DNA from: Neodiprion pinetum
Taxonomy: Eukaryota > Arthropoda > Insecta > Hymenoptera > Diprionidae
NCBI RefSeq assembly: GCF_021155775.2
Contig: NC_060235.2
Coordinates: 21,319,598-21,383,597, forward strand
Length of the DNA: 64,000 nt
Direction: 5' to 3'
The notes under the pieces were generated by a model. It did not search any database. It worked only from the letters and a program-made list of their open reading frames with translations, and had not been told where the DNA came from. The position numbers and the translations under genes are program-made. Position 1 is the first letter of the stretch, and each line of letters begins with the position of its first letter. Shown one piece after another: positions 28,701 to 40,700 of the stretch.

Positions 28701-31700
28701 ACAATAAGTTTTGAAAATAGAATTTTAAAATATGCAAGCGATCCTCCGTGTAAAATTAATTCCAAACAGGCGTAAAATCTCTCCGGAAATCTCTTGTAAT
28801 TTTTTTCTTGTCGCCTTGAGACACGAGATTCAACGACTACGATACGCCCACCTTGAATCGGCAGGATTTTAGTCACGTGGCCGATCGGAGGGACCGATGC
28901 ATTTAATTCCGGATAACGAGGCGTCGTTTGCGCCGATTAACCCGCGCCGCTATCCTCTCGATTATTCGCGTTTCATGCCGACTCGAGACGGTGGAAACCG
29001 GTCCGAGAATCGCTAATCAGCCCCTAATTGCCCAGAACTTAACGCTCAAACTTATCGTTAGTTTCGAAATTCTCTCAGCTGTCGTCCTCTGACTCAAACT
29101 TTCGCCACAGACGAAATTAGGAGGCTCTTTACGAGGAACAAACCTCTTCGCTCTTGTAACTTTGACAGGAGTGTCTCCTCGAAGGAGACTAATTTCCCAC
29201 GCCTGAGGAAATAAATTTTCAATTCTTCGGGTCCTTGACTATTCTCACTTAATACCAAAATCGAAAAATATGGTTCGAGGTATGGAATAAAAAATAGTAA
29301 ATATTCTTCTCGATTACGGTCACTCGTATTATATTCATATTCTCGCAACTGTTGCGACAATTTGATGTTGGTGAAGCGATAGATTGACGATAATTCCTTA
29401 TTGAAATGAAAAGTACGTAGGATACTGTCTAACGAAGTGATCAAATGTCGCGATAACCAAAAAATGGAAAATTTATTCATACTTGTTCCAAATTTTCCGG
29501 TGCGGAACCCGCAGAATTCTTATGGAAATTAGCTGGATTTTCAGTATGTTATACTTCATATCTTCCCGATCAAAAGTTATCTCAGACACAAGTTCCAAAA
29601 ATCAGTAGTTTGCGAGATACGGGCTTCGGAAGGAAGGTATACAGATTTTTCGATATTCATTCGAATCATAACGTGATTTTTAGGAATTACAAAGCTTCGA
29701 TAAGGGGAACTTGAAATCAAATGAATCACTCAAAAACTGCACAGTCGATTCACAGAGACTCGCGTGCTTATTGCCAGAGTCGGGGAGTCTCGTTCTTCTC
29801 GCGAAATCTGACGTTGAACCTCTTTCCAGTAAACTGGCGAGTTCATGAATGCAGGAATTAATCACACCTTCCTGCTTATCTTTAAAAATGAAACGCGCAG
29901 TTTTTTGAGCGATTTGTTTGATTTCAAGTCCCCTTGAAGCTTTGTAATTCATGAAAATGACGAAATCCACATAAATATGCAAAAATCCATACAGCCCCTT
30001 TCCGAAGCTTATATCTCAGAAGCTACTGATTTTTGGGACTTCTGTCAATGAGAACTTTTCGTATAACGTAATGAAAATCCAGCCAATTCGACCGGGAGCT
30101 AATTTCCATAAGGATTCCGCGTGGTCCTTTGTACAATATTAAAACCGTTGTTATACCGAGGCTCATTTCATTAGAATATCAACTAGCGACTGTAAGATAT
30201 GAAAATTTTATCTCAGTGCGTTTAATTTCCCCCAGTGAATGCCTCTGAAACGAATCCCCGTTTACTCTATGCAAAATTAATTCGACATCACCTCGCCGCG
30301 GTAGTTGGGAAAATTCTGATCACCTATCCCCGCGAGGATGCGGAGCCAATGTTGCATTTAAGTTTCGCGCTTAGGGAAGAGAAGAGGGTGAAACGGGAAA
30401 CGGTCGAAGAATGGGGCTGCGTTAAACGTAAACGGGTGTGGCAACTTAAGAGGGGCGGCTTCCTCTTCTACTTCTTCTTCTTCTTCATCTTCCCCTCCTC
30501 GGTAGCTGCAAGATAAATTATTAAGTAAAGTAATTCTGAAGCAATCTCCTCTTCTCTTCCGCTTGTCGGATGCTCCGCGACTGAATACACGTGACGCGGC
30601 TACGTGCATCGTTTTGAAAATCCGCAACGCTCGATGGAGATGTTTGCATTTCTTGCTGAGCAGAAATTACCGTCGATATCAGACGTCCTTTGCCCAAATG
30701 TCAAATACATTTCCTTTCCGTAGCGTGAAGAACGATTCCATCGGGTTTATTGGAATGAAAATTCTTGCAAAACTGTAGAATCTCAAGTTTGACTTACAAT
30801 TAATCGAACTATTCTGATTTACATTCGAATTAACTTTCGCTAAGCAAATATTTTACTACAACCTGATTGTTCGGGTTGATTAATTTCGCTCAGTATGTTT
30901 CGGTCGGATATTATTTCACATAGTGTAAAAAATTTGTACTTCCGTTCGAAAAGCTCTATCTGTTTCAATTTTTCTTATAAAATCATTCCGAAATATTGAC
31001 TTGCGAATGAAAACTTTCCGAACCGTCAACACTTTCGTAAATTGAAAATATGTGTGAATAACGTCAATCGTAAATTGCGAGTGACTCAATTTAATAACTA
31101 TAATCGTCAAATTATAAATTGAACGTATACATGGTAAATTATTTCATATTTTCGCGATAAAAAGTGTGACACGAAGAGGATTTCCAAGAAAGACGATTTT
31201 CTATGTTACTCGAACTTTAGTATCAAGAAAAATATTGAAACCTGTAATCGATCCAAATCGACTTCGGGAGAATCCTTGATTCCTTTATCGATGAAACCTT
31301 ATCCATAGTTGAAGGTACGTGCGTCAGGTTGCCTCAAAAAAAAAAACTTGATAAAAAATGTCGATGCGCCACGTCTAAAAAAAACTCGCACGGCGTTTCC
31401 CTTCCAGGAGGTTCAATATCACGTTATTAACTATGGTTTAATGAAGTGGCCGATCGAATTTAGGCACCCTAATGTACGTGAGTCGAAAGAGCTTACAGTT
31501 TCACCGACGCGTCTCCTGAATTGGTTCAGTTACGAGAACAACGCAAATTCGAGTACAAGTCACTAAATATAATCATAAAGCTGCGGTAGGCAAAAGGCGA
31601 GGGTTGAACCAAGGTAAAAATCATGATTATTTAAATATCCGAGAGTAGCCGACTGCAGGAAGGATAACAGTTTTTCAGTTTTAAGTATAAAAGGCCTGGA

Positions 31701-34700
31701 GAACAAAGGGCGAGTGGGTACCGAGGCATCGCCAATACCCTGCACCACGTTTTTTGGCGCCTTGGAACTACACGCGGGAGATTTTCTCGGAGAATTTACT
31801 TTCAGCAAGATTAATTGCGCTTTACGGTGGCCTCTTTGTTTACGTCTACGTTCGCCTGCCAAAACTAACCGGCCATGTTGGTAACCGGCAGATTATATGG
31901 ACCCGGGTATATATACTCGGTTTTATAGGATCCACCTTAGCCGTTAACGAGACTTGACAGCCTGCAGGGGTTATTCACTCTGCTCGAGATTCGCTCCGAG
32001 GACGCTGGAATCTCGCGTTTATCATCTCAGGGGATGGATAAAACCCACGAAGATCAAACGGTGCCGTGCAGTTTTTGTGTTCTTTGAAATCGTTTGAAAT
32101 CGTCTTGGAGTTGTCCAGCTTATATTGACGACAGCTCAGACTTGGACGAAATCAAATTATATTCCAATCATGAATTCTTCGTAGAAAAGAACATTCAAAG
32201 TCCGAATCAAAGGTATCGAAACTGTTCGAGATCAATTCAAAAAATTTTCCAGCTCGACCCTGGTTGAAAGTCCCGTGATAATATTATTAAAAACATGAAT
32301 CACCCTCTAAGGGATATTTGCATGATGATAGAAACCGTTATAATCGTTCAATTCTGCAAAGAATTCAATGAACACGATTTCCCGGTGAAAGCGAAGTAAA
32401 AACTCGATGAAAACTGACGTGAAATGATTCTGATGACTCGAGGAAATCAGTCAAGTCGCGTAATCCGGAATAAGATCTAGGTAAAAAGGTTAATCGAGTC
32501 GTGAATCTCTTCTTAAGGAACAAGTTGAACGATGATAGAAACCATTGAAAATATTCAGTTTTTCAAAGAATTTAACGAGCATGATTCCCCGGTAATAAAA
32601 AGAGGTGAAATGATTCCGAAAATTCAGGCAACAGACTTGAGTTGATACGAAGTTAAATCGCTGCTCAGGGGTGGGTTGAAGTTCTGAAAGCGTCCAATGC
32701 CGAATTATTTGGTGGTGAAGCTTGAAGTAGAGGGATCAAACTTTTACGAAACAACAAAATTTCGAATGACCGGAAACCCGACGGTTCAAAGTTCTAAAAT
32801 GCGAGATTCGGAAAATTCAAGTTACGATAGGGCAATATTCCGAAAAATAAGGTTTCGATAGAGTAAAATTCCGGAAATCAAAATATACTCACACAGCATG
32901 GTTTACTCAACGAGTGGGTGTAAAAAATCAGAATTCGAAAATTTGAATGACCAGGTTTCTGAACGTAAAAATATCGAGAATCCAAAACAAAAAAAAAAGT
33001 CAAAGTGGTGAATTTCATCAAGCCAGAAATTCAGGAAACTGAAAAACTTCGATCACTCAGAATCTCGATGTTTCAGACTTAAAAATTTTCTCATTTTCGC
33101 ACTTTCGGAACTTTGACTTGTCGGAGTTACGCCCTTTCGTCATTTTGTCATTTCGGAACTTTGAGCTTCGGGTTTCGGACCATTCGAAAATTCGATGTTT
33201 CGTCAAAGTTTAATTTCTTTACTTTAAGTTTCGCCACCAAAAAATTCGGAATTCGGAACTTTACACTTTCGGAATTTCAACCCCGCCCCGTTGCTCGAAG
33301 AATGGTTTAGTGACTGATCAATGACCGAAATGTAGCCCCGGGTCAAAGACCTGGCGGAAAATTGAGGAAATCGGTTTTGGCTAAAATTGTAGAAGATTAA
33401 GGCCAATAAGACAAAAAAAAAAAAAAGAACAAAAAAAAGAAAAGAAAAAGAGGAAGAAGAAGAAGGAAGCGATTAACGCACCAACGGTTTTCTCCAACGA
33501 GTGATTAACGTGGGTAAGAGAAGCGGGCGGAGTTTGGGAGACGCGAGTGAAGTTTCACGGTTTCACGAGGTGTCTGCTTCAGCCGTTCCTAAATCTTCGC
33601 TCTTCTCGAATTACCCACTTAACTAGATAAAGTAGACACCAAGTCCTAAATCACTGTTTATCCGTGTTCCATCCATCCATCCATTCGTCATCTGGCGTTT
33701 AAAGTAAAAGACAAAGACTCGCCACCGACTGTCTATCAGTTTCGCCTTTCGGCCGCAGAAGGAGAGCAGCGTGCAATGTCGCGAGTTGTCGGCCAATCAA
33801 CGGAGAGACACGCGTGTGAATAAATTAAAATTAAAATTTATGCGCATATAAATTACAATCGGAGCTGGACTGCACTCGCACTTTTGACCTGAAGCGATGA
33901 CCGACCACGCAACGGAAATTGATTCCCAGATTTATCTCTTCATTAATTTATACCGTAAATCAATTTTTTAACCGTCTCAAATCTCAATCGCGAAACAAGT
34001 TTTTAACTGTCATTCACGTCGACCCGCTGATAAAGAGCTCAATAAGTGTAGTGGTAGAAAATGAAGAACGTGTTGTTATGATTGATTGGAAAATTTTTAA
34101 AATCATTGTGTCAGCGTCTTTTAAAACCACTTTAGAGTTGGTCAAGAATATTTGACCCAGTCCAGTTTCCTTAGCACCGAATCAAACGATTGCTCTAATC
34201 CAGAATTTCCTGTTTGAAATACTGTCAAGAACCGAGTCAGAGATTCAAACAGTTCAATTTCTTTTTGAAATCTGTTGAAACCCATTTTTTCGCAACATTA
34301 TTTGAATTACCTACCATTGCGAAATCGGTGTAAGGTACAGTTTCAATCGTGAATCCGCTCGAAAACACAGCGTAAAATCGAATTGGCAACTTGACAGCCC
34401 TTTAAAATTCAAAATTGCGGCAATCCTATCAGATTAAGTAACAGCTGCTCAAAATTAGGTTCAACGTTCATTTTCGTGATGAATTCCCTGATAAAAAAAA
34501 ACTGTAGAAAATTTAACAAAAATCCAACTTGCTGGAATTAATCTAAAGAACGAAGACATTCGAGATGGGTTTTGGTCCCAGAATATTGATCAGTCGCCAC
34601 TTTGCTGAGCAGTAGTTAAAAGCTCGTCGTTCTGCTGACTGACCACAACCCATTCGGCGGACTATTAAAGTCCACTAAACGCGATAAGTTTGGGAATTTG

Positions 34701-37700
34701 TGAGTAATAACTCGACGGCTAAGGCGATGTAATTGACGCCCATAAAGCGGCGGAATGGCGACGATCTCGAAAAATTCAAAGGTCGTGACTTTCCGTAGGT
34801 GCCCTGCGGTCGAAATCGAAGTGACCAGCTTACTGACCCTCGTTTTTATTACTCTGTTTCAGACCAATGCGGAAAGTGTCGCGCAGGCACAAGAAGACTA
34901 AACCTAAACAAGTACTGCAAAAGAGACTTCGGTGAGTTAGCAATTAAATCATCATGAATCTTTGTTGAAGATGTCATATTTAAAGTCCCGTCGTAAAACG
35001 CTGCAGAGATTAGAACAAATGCGACAATTGACCTACGAGGGTGCTTATTTATTACTCTGAAGACCACACGCGTGTCCAACGATCTGCGAATGGCGCGCAT
35101 TTTCTAGCTTGACATTCATTTGCGGTTATGCAAGTGAAATGGAATCAGTTTCGTCGAAGCCGACGCAACTTTTGGTAGTATCGCCAGTTGCTCTGATGAA
35201 TTCGTCAACTTTTTTGAAGTTTATAATTTTACGGCAATCATTAAACCACTTTAAATCTATGGATTACGATTAGTAATGACCTGTACTTTTCTCATTTTTT
35301 GAAAAAAAATTTGGGCTTGCTATCGTGATCAGAGAATAATTCATATTTTCAACATACGCGTTCATGAATCTTTAAAAAAACGTAACATTTTACGCAATTG
35401 CGATTTTTATGTGTTTAGCTGTAACCTGGAAGCTTTTAAGGTCACTGAATTCGAATCTGATAGCAAAATTTGAAAATTCAATACCGTGAAAAACAAAAAA
35501 ATAGATCCCAGAAAATTGTTAGATGTGTGCGAAAATTATGTTTTCTAAATCAGAAAATTCTAAATAGTTCAAATCCAATATGGTGGACTAATTCTAGTAA
35601 ATACGTAGATTTTTATAGAAGCTTAGACCCAAACGCTTCAGATGTCAGAATAGAAAAACTTTGAGACGGTGAAATTTAGTATAATGAATCTGAAATTAGA
35701 AAAAAAATTTTAAGGAAAAAAATCGTGGTATAATTCGAATAATTTCGCAGATTGTGAATCGGAATATGAATGCAAGTTAAAATTTATTGAATAATCGAAA
35801 ACAATCATGTTTAATATCCATCAAATTCTTTATTCCTAATTTATTTGATAAAAATTCGAGTCTCGTCTGTAAAAAATTGTCAATATTGAACAAAATTCAT
35901 GTAACAATATTTTAACTGTAAATTCCGACATATCGAATCCCCACTTTGATTCTCTCGCGAGTTTTCTTAACTTACCCACAACGACTTGTATCAAAATTGT
36001 GAAATTGTGGTGAAAACTTGCGAACTTTTTTGTTTTCAATAGCACGAAACTCTTGACCGTGATCGTAATTTTTTCGAAGGGCGTCAACTTTGGGGCTGAG
36101 CTTTTTCAAATTTCGATCTCGGTGATCAGCGACGAAGCCTCACAGCTGTAAGGACGGGAAAAAGAAATCTCGACGTTATTTCGGGAGCTTTTTTTTACTG
36201 TCCGCCGGGTGTTCCGGGAGCAGCTCTGATCCTCGTTCAGGCAAAGACTTCAATAATAGACCTGCATACCGTCGGAGCTTTTGCACGCTTTTGAGTTTGA
36301 CGCGGCACGCGCGGAATGGCCTTCTGCCTGTCCGGCGGCTTGATTCAGCGTAGATAAATCTTCCCGAGGTCCGAACGGCTCAAACGCGTCTCTCGCCCCG
36401 GAATAGCAAACCGGCACCGTGAAATTTTAGCCCCGGATTTCGCAGACCGTCTTTCGCCGCGAATCGTGCGCTCCTCGAAATATTTCCAATTCAAATGAAG
36501 GAAGTAAAAAAAATTTCGATCTCTGCTTTGGTAGTTAGGAAATTTTCACCACAGCTGGTTTCGCGATGGTAATTTTTATTTATTTTTTTCCACGATTCAA
36601 ATATTATTTCTAACATCGGGAAAAAATGTCAATTTGTATAAGAGCAGAAAAACTTTTGAACCACTTGATTATACTTATGATTTTAAATATTGTCCAGCTG
36701 TATACCTGACGTGTAGAAATTTATAATCAAGTTTTGAAGAACTTGACAAAATTTCTATCATTTTAACAGATTGAATGCTTGTTTCGTTGTAACTCTTACG
36801 ATATACAATTTCACTGAAATTTTGCGGTAGATCAAATTCCAGTGTGGTTATTAATTCGAACCAATGACGTCAAAAACCTTCGAAAGGATGATCCGGTATT
36901 ATTTTAACGACGCGACAAGCGCGTATCGTCGGAATATACGATGCTTGCGAGGCTGCATCAGCATCGATAAATTGGAATCATGTGTATAAATTAATCTGTG
37001 GTGATGGTGATGATGACGATCATCATCATAATCATCCCACTAGGCGAGCTGGCCAATTGCTCTCCTCTAGAATTTATCGTGTAACGTAGGAATGACGAAT
37101 GAATTAACGAAATTATCGCTGACGCGATGCGGTTACATTCGCCAATATATCCTGCAACGCCCACGCATTGCGATCCATAGATCATCGGCGCAACCCGGCG
37201 TCGGTTAATGTCCACTAATTTCTACCCTGCATATACGTATATATATATACATTTGAATCGGATTCAGTTGCTCTGCAGGGATTGGAAATTCCATCATTAG
37301 TCTATTTATCGAATCGCGCAAGCTTCTTCTAGGTATGGATTATATATACGTTTATAGACGCACAGAAAAAGGGATCGTTCACAGAGATGCGTAATTTATT
37401 ACAATAACGATCGTTAGTTCATCTCTGACGCAATCAAAACCATCGAGGAAAAACAGACTCGATGTCATACGGAATTTCAGGTTCGTTTGTAATGAGGATA
37501 TCTTTTTTATGCCGAGCTAGAAGAAAAAAAAGTAACCACAAAAGAACAGAAAAGAAAACAAAACAATATGGGGTATAGTTGTAATTGGAAACAATTCTAT
37601 CTACATCACATTTTATTTGTTCCACAATACTTGGTTTGTTTCTAATCTACGTCAGACGATTGGATTAAATTTAATTGTAAATTTATTCGAATCGAGGAAA

Positions 37701-40700
37701 TTTTGGTTTGATTTGAAGTAATCCGAATTGATTGTAAGTATAAAATAATTATTTCTATACCTCTAATTGTATCTACACTGTGAACCGAACATCCAGTATA
37801 TAATTAATTTGCAAAGTATCGAATACCATTTATAATCAACGAAATCCTTTTATGGAACAAGCGTTTGAAGATACACTCGATCCGGATTTCAGATTCAGAT
37901 TTATTCATGAATATTATAAAACCTTTGATTTCCCGTATATCATTGGTGTGTCCGTGGGCATGAATACGGGTGTGGTTATAAAAACATTCATATTTTCGCA
38001 CAATCTCCGTATCTTAAGGGGGCTTTCCAGTGTGACAGCCCGAAAAATCGCTGTTTTTCGCGATTTTTTTTTTTAAAGAAAAAATAATCTAATCGGTCTG
38101 GTTTTTTTTTTGTATATTAATTGGGTATTGAAGAATACAAAACAATTTTTTAAAGATCGATTTATTTATTAATTAGTATCTATAAAAATGATGAAACAAT
38201 TGTTGCAGAAAATGCACTTGGATGTGGTGGCCACATTGGGGGTCACAATTTTGATCTGAGACAAAAAACACAAAAAGATTATTGATCGGTATATAATTGG
38301 CTTTCGTGCTATGGAAGCTTTTTTCTTTTTTTTTTTTTTTGCAAAAATGGCGCCGGTTTGAACAAAAAGTATCGATTTTAGCATTTTTTTTTGGCAGTTT
38401 TTTTTACAAAAAAATAGGAAGATGTCAAAAAAAAAAAAAAAGCTTCCATAGCACGATAAACAATGACGTTAAGAATATTGTGTAAAAAATTCAACTCGAT
38501 AGCTTTAAAACTCTGCCCTCCAAGTTGGCCACCGTTTTGAAAAATGCTGTTTCGAGAAAAACGCGTTCAAAGTTTCAAGTGAGGAAATTTTAGGTAAATC
38601 GTTTACTTACGGTCAATCAGCGATGCCAGGTCCATACAATATCCCTTCTGCTTCTTCGAAAAGATCGTGCTCAATGGATTGTTCAATCCGACGAGCTGTC
38701 CTCGCCTCTTTGCTATCCAGGGACGCCCGGCGGTTTGCTTGGGTGATGCGCGCATTCTTGTATTTAGCGGCGAAATCTGCGGCGCTCGGCCCTATCGTGC
38801 ATCCCATCGTCTCCAAAATTTTTAAAATTGGGTCGTAACCTTCATTGAAGGTGCACACAGCACACTGCGTAGCGATTTCTACTATCTGCTTGCCGCAGAA
38901 TACGTGCTTTGGGGCTAGTTGCCACACACAGTGATTGAAGCTCTCGTTATTATTTTGAGTGTTCGCGCCCGTACATCGTTCTAAGAGATCCTCCGTTGTT
39001 AGATCATCGTAAATCGGTTTTAAAACTTGTTGTACGTCTTCGTCGAGTGCTGGTGGATGGGTGTACTCCTCTCCTGTGGCCTCGGCCTTGCGCCATTCGC
39101 ACCACGAATCTTCTCCCGGAGGGCAATACTCATGCTGAGGATTTTCATCAGTTGAGCTTTTGTGATGAAATGTAGCCCATATGGCTTTCCTCATATTTTC
39201 CACGGAATTGGAATTTCGACGAACTGCCAAGCCATAATATTCCGAGAGATTTGTCAATAATTTTAACGTCAATTGCGCTCTTTTCGGTTCAACAGCAGTG
39301 TTTTTTGTTTGATTTTTTTTAGTTTTCGGAGAACTCGAACGAGATCCTTTTTTTTTCGGTTCACTCTCCATTGCCTTGTCTTCGATTTGATTTTTGGCCT
39401 TTTTTAGTTGAACTAACCTTTTTCTTGCTTCGTTTCCCCTTTTATATACTCGCTTTTTCACGTGCAAAACGCATTCCTTTTTTTTTACCGTCAAATCGTC
39501 ACCGTACGGCTTGGCTTCTAATAACATCTTGAATGTTTTTGTATCGCCGTCTCCTATATAGAAACCGTATTTCGCGTTGTGCAATTCTTCTGATCTCTTG
39601 AATACTTCGATTATACCGTCGACTTCCATTTTTCCCGCGCTGCCTTCGTGATTGACGTTGCATTCGGATTCATGCGTCTCAGACCACGCCTCGTACTCGG
39701 TTGTTCCCTCTTGTCCTTTCCAGAATACACAAGCCTTGCAGAAGCTTGATTTGACAGCAACATCCAAAACTTTGTTGGTATATTTTCCAATCACGGACAC
39801 GATACCCATGCGCGACGTGAAACCGCGTTTCGACCACGATCCATCACCGGACACCGTCAGAATATCGCCCCGATTTTCTGCTTCCAAAGTTTTTTCCTTC
39901 TCTTCGGTACCTGCTTTTTTCACGACGGCCTCGTATATTGATTTCGCTGCAATCTGCAGGATTTTTACGATTCCATAATAGGTGTTATTATTGAAGTTTG
40001 CAGTTAAATCCATCAAGGCGATAAAATTTCTAATGCCATTTATGCCGATGCCGACCAATCGCATGACAAAGCAGAAACGACGATTGATTTCATAAGCATT
40101 TTTTATCAAAGGACAAGAATCTATCTCGGCCGGATCTGGACACGAACACTGAACACAAATTTTAAAGCCCAATCCGCGAATCGATTTTTTAAAAAACTTC
40201 ACGTCGCTATTACACTTTTTGCACTTCAACAGTTCCTGAAGAGCGCCGAAAACCAAAAAGAACTCCAAAATCACGTAGCTAAACGTTTGATCGATTCGGA
40301 CTTCAAACTCTGGACTCTTTTTCAAGATTTTTGCTGCCGAAGTGCTCGCAAACGTTAGATTCGTTTCGATATCGTGTCGATTTGTTCCCTTGAAACCACC
40401 GGATCTTTTTCGTCTATTTCGCGGATGTCCGCTTCTCGAGCCTTTTCTATCCTGCCACGCACATTCCTCTTTCGTACATCTATCCATTTTGAATGTCGAA
40501 ATCGAACTGAACGACGAGCAGGTAGGACGTACATGAACTTGGCTCGCTAATTATCGAAAATATGAAATCGGACTATTGCATAATTTGCCGTCAATTAGCC
40601 GGAAATTAGTCACGCCTTATTATTTTGTCGCACCCAATTAAAAAAAAAAAAGCGGATGGCGTGCTAAATTCTAAAGACATCCGGTTTTGTATTTGAAAAT

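Larger units (their letters stand above)
16046..34862 (+). other. Net: Netrin 18.8-kb intron
   Basis: The largest intron in the window, from donor GTAAGT to acceptor TTTCAG. It carries two MITE-family copies (18769-19196 and a weaker one near 29201-29490), the inverted-repeat element 29510-30121, microsatellites at 22698, 24281 and 27716, a diverged duplication (32290-32660) and degenerate TTCGGAA-type cryptic repeats at about 32.7-33.3 kb. No exon with family similarity was found in either strand. Confidence 0.75.

Noticed and set aside
29094..29480. 128-codon open frame on the - strand
   Set aside because: It overlaps the diverged MITE copy, and its peptide is not conserved in the related copies.
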